Made by a program: the position numbers and the translations under genes. Below are positions 44,132 through 47,978 of a stretch of 47,978 bases of DNA, in pieces. How positions within the stretch are numbered: the first letter of the stretch is position 1; each line of letters begins with the position of its first letter. A model generated the notes under the pieces. It was not told the DNA's origin. It saw only the letters and a list, made by a program, of their open reading frames with translations, and searched no databases. This stretch comes from JBMOLL01 sp049325415 (GTDB taxonomy: Bacteria > Bacteroidota > Bacteroidia > Bacteroidales > GCA-2748055), in NCBI GenBank assembly GCA_049325415.1, contig JBMOLL010000100.1, positions 1 through 47,978 on the forward strand, read 5' to 3'.

Positions 44132-45445
44132 TCATTTCCATATCAAGGTTATATCTCCCTTCATTATAAACGGTTCCCCGTTTATGTCTGTTCCCTCGCA
44201 TTTCCACACATAAACGCCTGCTGCCACCTGTGTTCCCGTCAGGTATCCGTCCCAGCCGGTATACAGGTCGAAGGTTTCAAAAACCAGTTCCCCTGCACGG
44301 TTGAAGATCCGGAGATGGTAGCTGAGGGGCTCATTCTTCCACACCGGGTGAAAGACTTCATTATCGGGACTGGTGGGAGAGTAGGTCCCGGTTGAAGGGC
44401 CCGAGGGATTCGGCGAAAAAGCCGTGGGGAAGGTCAGCGGGGGGCGGGTTTGCACGGTAATCTCCCTGGTCAGCGTCGAACGGCAGTTGTTGATACTGCT
44501 TGAACTGAGGGTAAGCATCAATTTGACACTGGTTTTGTTCCCATAGCCCTTCGGCATAAGGCGGCTTATTTCCAGGGCAGGAGGTTGCATGTCGGACGTC
44601 AGAAATTGCTGACTGTCGCTGCCCGCTGAATATGACCACTCGTAACTTACAGCTCCCCTGGAATAATTGAGCAGATGGATCTGTTCGCCGTTTTCGCTTA
44701 TTTCAAAATCAGTGACAGGGGAAGGCAATGCTTCAACCTGCCGGGTATAGGATGCTGCTTCCTTATCCTCATTGTATACCGTGAGGGTGATGAGGTAGGT
44801 CCCCGGTTCCTGGTAGGTGACAAACGGTGACTCCTCGTTGCTGGCAGTCCCGTTGCCAAAGGACCAGGAATACCTGGAGGCATTCTGCGAGAGCGATGTG
44901 AGTTGCACCCTGAAGGGTACACAGCCCGATTCACTATCTGTAATAAAAAGTGCCAGCGGACGCAGGGGTACTTCGGCCATGGTCTTGTCCGTCGTATCGG
45001 AGGGGGCTGCGTTGTCACTATCTTTTTTATCGGGTGTTACAACCTGTCCATCTGACTTTTCAGTAAGCCTGGTCTTTCCGGAACTGTTTTCCCTTCGCCT
45101 GACAGGGGTGCTTTTTTTGTGATCGGTTACTTCAAGGTCTTCAGATCCGTTGACTTCAGGGACTGGTTCTGCAATGCTTTTTGCATCCACCGGCTGTGTC
45201 ATTCCTTTATCATCCCTGGTCCCGGGTGTATTTGCAGTTTCCCTGGTCGTCAGGATCAGGGTAGTAAGTACGACACCGGTCAGAACGGTGAGATAATAGA
45301 TATTAAAGCGGCGCAGTGTAAACCTCAGAAAACGCTGCCGCCTGAGTGTACGCGCAGTTTTTTCCCAGAGCTCCGGAGAGGGAGCCAGGGAGGCAGGTTC
45401 CAGGGCGGAACGGAAGAGGTCTTCTATCGGCAGTTTATTACTCAT
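44132..45445 (-). CDS. Membrane protein with anti-sigma-like N terminus, PKD-like domains and T9SS type B-like C-terminal domain
   Basis: A 437-residue protein with an unusual layout. Residues 1-47 are cytoplasmic and carry 'APSPELWEKTARTLRRQ' before a basic stretch, the same architecture as the anti-sigma-like protein at 12275. One transmembrane helix follows (48-66, 'IYYLTVLTGVVLTTLILTT'). A charged, low-complexity linker (67-160) leads to a PKD domain (about 164-237, 'SWSFGNGTASNEESPF'), a second beta domain (242-332) and a C-terminal domain (338-437) matching the sorting domain of the giant protein ('FPTAFSPNPSG', 'YHLRIFNRAGELVFETFD', 'GWDGYL', 'AAGVYVWKCEG', 'GDITLIWK'). There is no N-terminal signal peptide. 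It lies 60 bp after an ECF sigma gene and 34 bp before the giant gene. Anti-sigma activity is inferred. Confidence 0.83.
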   Translation of the reverse strand: MSNKLPIEDLFRSALEPASLAPSPELWEKTARTLRRQRFLRFTLRRFNIYYLTVLTGVVLTTLILTTRETANTPGTRDDKGMTQPVDAKSIAEPVPEVNGSEDLEVTDHKKSTPVRRRENSSGKTRLTEKSDGQVVTPDKKDSDNAAPSDTTDKTMAEVPLRPLALFITDSESGCVPFRVQLTSLSQNASRYSWSFGNGTASNEESPFVTYQEPGTYLITLTVYNEDKEAASYTRQVEALPSPVTDFEISENGEQIHLLNYSRGAVSYEWSYSAGSDSQQFLTSDMQPPALEISRLMPKGYGNKTSVKLMLTLSSSSINNCRSTLTREITVQTRPPLTFPTAFSPNPSGPSTGTYSPTSPDNEVFHPVWKNEPLSYHLRIFNRAGELVFETFDLYTGWDGYLTGTQVAAGVYVWKCEGTDINGEPFIMKGDITLIWK

Positions 45446-45505
45446 TCTTTTCTTTTGAAGCGCTCTTAAAAAATCTAAATATGATCTTCGGTCGCTTGTT
45501 TATGT

Positions 45506-46081
45506 TTATAACGGGCCTGTCTCTCCGACCGGCCGTGTTGTTTTTTCCTTCTGTATGGCCAGCAATCGTTCCTGCAGCCACCTTCTTGCCCTGCTGTACT
45601 GCGATTTGCTGGTGTTCTCGTCGATCTTCATCAGGTCGGCGATCTCCCGGTGCTTGTAACCGTCGATGGCGTAAAGGCAGAAAACCATCCGGTAGCCGTC
45701 GGGCATGGACTGTATCACCTTCCACAATTCTTCGTGCGTGAAATCCGACTCTCCAAAGTAAGGCTCGTCGAATTCTCTTTCCTTCACCACCGAAATATCG
45801 CTGTGATAACGATGCTTCAGTGTGCGGTGATAATGGGTGATCGCGGTGTTGATCACGATCCGGCGCATCCAGGCCATCAAAGAACCTTCCCCCTTAAATG
45901 CTGTGATATTATTGAAGATCTTCACAAAGCCCTCCTGCAGGACATCTTCTGCTTCCTCCCTGCTTGCGGCGTACCTCATGCAAATCCCCAGCAGGCTTGC
46001 ACCGTATTTATCAAACAGCTCACGCTGTGCTTTGGGCTGTTGTCTGACGCATCCGCTGAGTATGTCTGTATCACTTGTCAT
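45506..46081 (-). CDS. ECF-type RNA polymerase sigma factor of the giant-protein locus
   Basis: A 191-residue sigma-70 family factor. Region 2 is 'RELFDKYGASLLGICMRYAA' to 'SLMAWMRRIVINTAITHYHR', with 'EEAEDVLQEGFVKIFNNITA' between. Region 4 is 'IQSMPDGYRMVFCLYAIDGY' to 'IDENTSKSQYSRARRWLQER'. It resembles SigP-type factors that control type IX secretion genes with PorX/PorY in Porphyromonas, but that link is by general likeness only. It is the first gene of a unit with the anti-sigma-like and giant genes and probably drives them. A minus-strand TACCTTTA (46159-46152) is a near match to a -7 box. Confidence 0.92.
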   Translation of the reverse strand: MTSDTDILSGCVRQQPKAQRELFDKYGASLLGICMRYAASREEAEDVLQEGFVKIFNNITAFKGEGSLMAWMRRIVINTAITHYHRTLKHRYHSDISVVKEREFDEPYFGESDFTHEELWKVIQSMPDGYRMVFCLYAIDGYKHREIADLMKIDENTSKSQYSRARRWLQERLLAIQKEKTTRPVGETGPL

Positions 46082-46200
46082 ATTTAGGGTTCACGGGTAT
46101 GACCTTAGGGCTGGAAATATGGTTGCATGCTGTTATACGTAAAAATGCAATTAAAGGTAATAAAAATTGTGGCGGGGGGGAGGAAGTTTTCAAACGATGG

Positions 46201-46238
46201 GAAGTGATGAGTGATGAGCGAGGAGTGGCGGGTTACAG
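46201..46238. repeat. GAGTGA-type low-complexity repeat ending CGGGTTAC (right copy)
   Basis: GAAGTGATGAGTGATGAG continues into GAGGAGTGGCGGGTTAC. It matches the block at 25611-25648 in order and orientation, about 20.6 kb away, with the sigma-giant locus between the copies. Confidence 0.7.
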
Positions 46239-46258
46239 GTTGTTCAAGATGTGCGATA

Positions 46259-46326
46259 TCCACCTTCGCCATAGGCTTCGGCGGATAGGATGGGTTACCC
46301 GCCTTCTCCAAAGGGCTTCGGCGGGT
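46259..46326. repeat. Two REP-like palindromes with GGCTTCGGCGG arms
   Basis: The first hairpin is 46259-46285 (TCCACC / GGCGGA arms) and the second is 46297-46326 (ACCCGCC / GGCGGGT, 7 bp perfect). Both contain GGCTTCGGCGG, and their right parts form a direct repeat with a 40-bp period (46274-46300 and 46314-46340, 22 of 27 identical). Confidence 0.65.
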
Positions 46327-46377
46327 GGAACGGGTTACACCTTTGTCAATGCCTGAATAGCACGGACCCTCTTTGAA

Positions 46378-47394
46378 TTATCTGGTTTGACCGTGTTGGA
46401 GCTTAACGATCCTCTCTACCACGCTTTCAATGCCCTCAAACTCTATCCCCAGTTCTTTCCTGGCCTTTTCATTTGAAAAACGAATGATGCTGTGGGCAGC
46501 GTCGGCTGTTTCCCGGGTAAGCATTCTTTTCCTGCCGGGCAGCAATCCGCCAAGCCAGTCGGCCCGCCAGGCAAGAGCCGTCATGAACGGTGAGGCATGA
46601 ATGCCCGGAGCTTTCGTTCCCAGGGCCTTTGCCATGATGCCGAATACTTCCCGGTACGACAGATTCTCGGAAGAAATGATATACCTGTTGCCTGCCAGGT
46701 GATCCTCTCCGTTCAGTCCCCTGTCGATGGCCTTTACCACATCTTCCACCCCGGTATAACCGGTGACTCCCTCCGTATAAAATTTCATACCCCTTGCAAT
46801 CCTTGTCAGCAGAGCACCCGAACCGCTTTCCCGGAAACCCGCACCCAGAATAATGGAAGGATTCAGGATCACCGCAGGCAGTCCCTCTTCGATCCCTCTC
46901 CATACTTCCATCTCCGATTTGAATTTCGATTCGGCATAACCCGATGTACCTTTACCACCGGCCCAGATCATATCTTCGGTGGCCAATTCGCCTGCAGGCG
47001 GTCTGCCGATGGCCGCTGTACTTGAAATATGAACAAATCTTTCGACCTTATGATGAAGAGCAGCAGCTACCAGATTGGCAGTGATTTCCACGTTGTTCCT
47101 GACCAGCTTTTTCCGGTCGCCCGGGTCAAAGGAAACCATGGCTGCGGCATGAACCACCCGGGTGGCACCCTCCATCGCCTCGGACACCGACCAGGGATTG
47201 TTCAGATCACAGGTCCGCCATTCGACTTTATTGTACAGCGCTTCCGGCTGCTCACTGTAATAGCCCAGAACTTCTTTCAGCCCTTCCACTGAGGAAGATG
47301 ATCTTCGGAGGGCAATTACCCTGATATCGCTGGATAAGAGATGGCCAAGCACATGGGAGCCAAGCAGGCCGGTACTTCCGGTAAGCAGGATCAT
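46378..47394 (-). CDS. NAD-dependent epimerase/dehydratase (extended SDR) family protein
   Basis: A 338-residue Rossmann-fold enzyme. The cofactor loop is 'ILLTGSTGLLGSHVLGHLLS' (GxxGxxG). 'CDLNNPWSVSEAMEGATRVV' and 'VHAAAMVSF' contain the DxxD and adenine-contact strands. The active site has 'VHISSTAAIG' (serine) and 'YAESKFKSE' (Tyr-x3-Lys). 'VILNPSIILGAG' follows. It resembles the dihydroflavonol reductase-like subgroup that is widespread in Bacteroidota; the substrate is unknown. It is a single gene followed on its strand by repeats and the sigma operon. Confidence 0.88.
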   Translation of the reverse strand: MILLTGSTGLLGSHVLGHLLSSDIRVIALRRSSSSVEGLKEVLGYYSEQPEALYNKVEWRTCDLNNPWSVSEAMEGATRVVHAAAMVSFDPGDRKKLVRNNVEITANLVAAALHHKVERFVHISSTAAIGRPPAGELATEDMIWAGGKGTSGYAESKFKSEMEVWRGIEEGLPAVILNPSIILGAGFRESGSGALLTRIARGMKFYTEGVTGYTGVEDVVKAIDRGLNGEDHLAGNRYIISSENLSYREVFGIMAKALGTKAPGIHASPFMTALAWRADWLGGLLPGRKRMLTRETADAAHSIIRFSNEKARKELGIEFEGIESVVERIVKLQHGQTR

Positions 47395-47428
47395 AGATGA
47401 ATTATTAATTGCAGTAAAGGTAGGAAAA

Positions 47429-47511
47429 TTAAGGTTAAGGTTAAGGTTAAGGTTAAGGTTAAGGTTAAGGATAAGGATAAGGTTAAGGATAAGGTTAAGG
47501 ATGAGGATAAG
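47429..47511. repeat. TTAAGG hexanucleotide array
   Basis: Seven perfect TTAAGG units (47429-47470), then variants ATAAGG, ATAAGG, TTAAGG, ATAAGG, TTAAGG, ATGAGG and a partial unit. It lies 35 bp upstream of the SDR start codon. Confidence 0.9.
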
Positions 47512-47542
47512 AAAGAATTAACTGAGAGCTATTCTTCACAAC

Positions 47543-47602
47543 CTCATTCTCAATCTCATTCTCAATCTCAACCTCATCCTCATTCTCATCCTCATCCTCA
47601 GC
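47543..47602. repeat. CTCAnn hexanucleotide array
   Basis: Ten consecutive hexamers CTCATT, CTCAAT, CTCATT, CTCAAT, CTCAAC, CTCATC, CTCATT, CTCATC, CTCATC and CTCAGC. The reverse strand reads GATGAG/AATGAG, so it is in inverted orientation to the TTAAGG/ATGAGG array. It ends 2 bp before the stop codon of the neighbouring oxidoreductase gene. Confidence 0.9.
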
Positions 47603-47604
47603 CT

Positions 47605-47978
47605 TTATTTAAAGGCTTTCTCCGGCAGTCCGTCGCCGCTCAGTGACAGCCTGCTGAACCACGCCGGAACGGGCTTTCCGGTGAGGGCATCCACATATAC
47701 TTTGGCGAGATACTGGCTCAGCATGAAACCCTGTCCGCGAAGTCCGAGGAACAGTCCGTGCGCCGGATCAATGTACATCCGGGGTTCAACATAGTAGCCT
47801 GCCCAGACAGCCTGGAAACCAATGTTTTTCAGATCGGGGATCCAACCTGTAAATACTTCGGCAGCTATCTCCAGGAATTCTTTGGAATTGATCTTCAGAT
47901 TTGATCCGGTTTCCAGGGGTTCAATCATCGGGCTTGCACGGCCGATAATCTGACCGGTCTCGGCAAGCTGCTGGCCGT
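47605..47978 (-). CDS. FAD-dependent oxidoreductase (DAO family), C-terminal part (5' end outside window)
   Basis: Only the last 123 codons are inside the window; the frame is open to the edge, so the ATG at 47928 is internal. Motifs of the D-amino-acid-oxidase-like family are visible: 'AVWAGYYVEPRMYIDP' near the substrate side and 'FLGLRGQGFMLSQYLAKVYV', the C-terminal FAD-binding helix typical of this family. The N-terminal GxGxxG dinucleotide fold lies outside. The substrate cannot be named. Its end lies next to a hexanucleotide repeat array. Confidence 0.82.
   Translation of the reverse strand, partial: GQQLAETGQIIGRASPMIEPLETGSNLKINSKEFLEIAAEVFTGWIPDLKNIGFQAVWAGYYVEPRMYIDPAHGLFLGLRGQGFMLSQYLAKVYVDALTGKPVPAWFSRLSLSGDGLPEKAFK

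Larger units (their letters stand above)
46082..46377. other. Intergenic region with repeats upstream of the sigma gene
   Basis: 296 bp without a gene. It holds the sigma-gene promoter region, the right copy of the GAGTGA-type repeat (46201-46238) and two REP-like palindromes (46259-46326). Confidence 0.7.

Noticed and set aside
47429..47511. Telomere-like repeat suggesting a linear chromosome end
   Set aside because: The array is internal, short and flanked by normal genes; Bacteroidota chromosomes are circular, and hexamer runs of this type occur elsewhere in the window.
1..47978. tRNA, rRNA, riboswitch, insertion sequence or prophage genes
   Set aside because: I looked for cloverleaf-like or conserved RNA stretches and for transposase or integrase motifs and found none that I could support by eye.

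Overview
The window is chromosomal DNA of a Bacteroidota bacterium, most likely an uncultured member of the Bacteroidales/Marinilabiliales side. The evidence is the conserved mutY-ssb-gldE-gldD block, a PorP/SprF-family protein, two proteins ending in the gliding-motility/type IX secretion (T9SS) type B C-terminal domain, a bacterial geranylgeranylglyceryl phosphate synthase, a Bacteroidota-type 30-residue mS38-like protein, the absence of clear Shine-Dalgarno sequences, and repeated matches to the Bacteroidota -7 promoter box TAnnTTTG. I see no rRNA, tRNA, CRISPR array, transposase or phage gene.

Layout. 1-553: 3' end of an alkaline-phosphatase-family gene. 554-5561 (minus): mutY, ssb, gldE, gldD, a phosphopantetheinyl transferase and GGGP synthase. 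5699-9954 (plus): HU-like protein, mS38-like micro-protein, ribonuclease G/E and DsbD. 10034-13343 (minus): a tightly overlapping five-gene unit of ECF sigma factor, anti-sigma-like protein, DUF4097-like exported protein and two exported beta-rich proteins. 13806-16776 (plus): PorP/SprF-like protein, then a Skp/OmpH-like chaperone overlapping a family 2 glycosyltransferase. 16763-20665 (minus): FtsB/DivIC-like protein, P5C dehydrogenase and apolipoprotein N-acyltransferase. 20915-24788 (plus): LysE-family exporter, an OlsF-like two-domain acyltransferase and an M19 dipeptidase lipoprotein. 24923-25522 (minus): superoxide dismutase.

The most striking part is 25858-46081, on the minus strand. 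An ECF sigma factor is followed by a single-pass membrane protein with an anti-sigma-like cytoplasmic N terminus, PKD-like periplasmic domains and a T9SS type B-like C-terminal domain. Next comes one 18.2-kb gene for a secreted protein of about 6079 residues. That protein has roughly 55-60 immunoglobulin/PKD-like modules, including a 12-copy array with period about 312 bp and a 19-copy array with period about 295 bp, and the same type of C-terminal sorting domain. I infer a self-contained surface-adhesin unit in which the regulator carries a mimic of the cargo's sorting domain.

The giant locus is bracketed by low-complexity intergenic repeats that recur on both sides, plus a REP-like palindrome pair. 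The window ends with an SDR-family gene, hexanucleotide arrays (TTAAGG and CTCAnn) and the 3' end of an FAD-dependent oxidoreductase gene. Several genes together describe envelope biology: lipoprotein maturation (Lnt), periplasmic redox (DsbD), outer-membrane chaperoning (Skp), T9SS/gliding parts (GldD, GldE, PorP), unusual lipids (GGGPS, OlsF-like) and two sigma/anti-sigma circuits.
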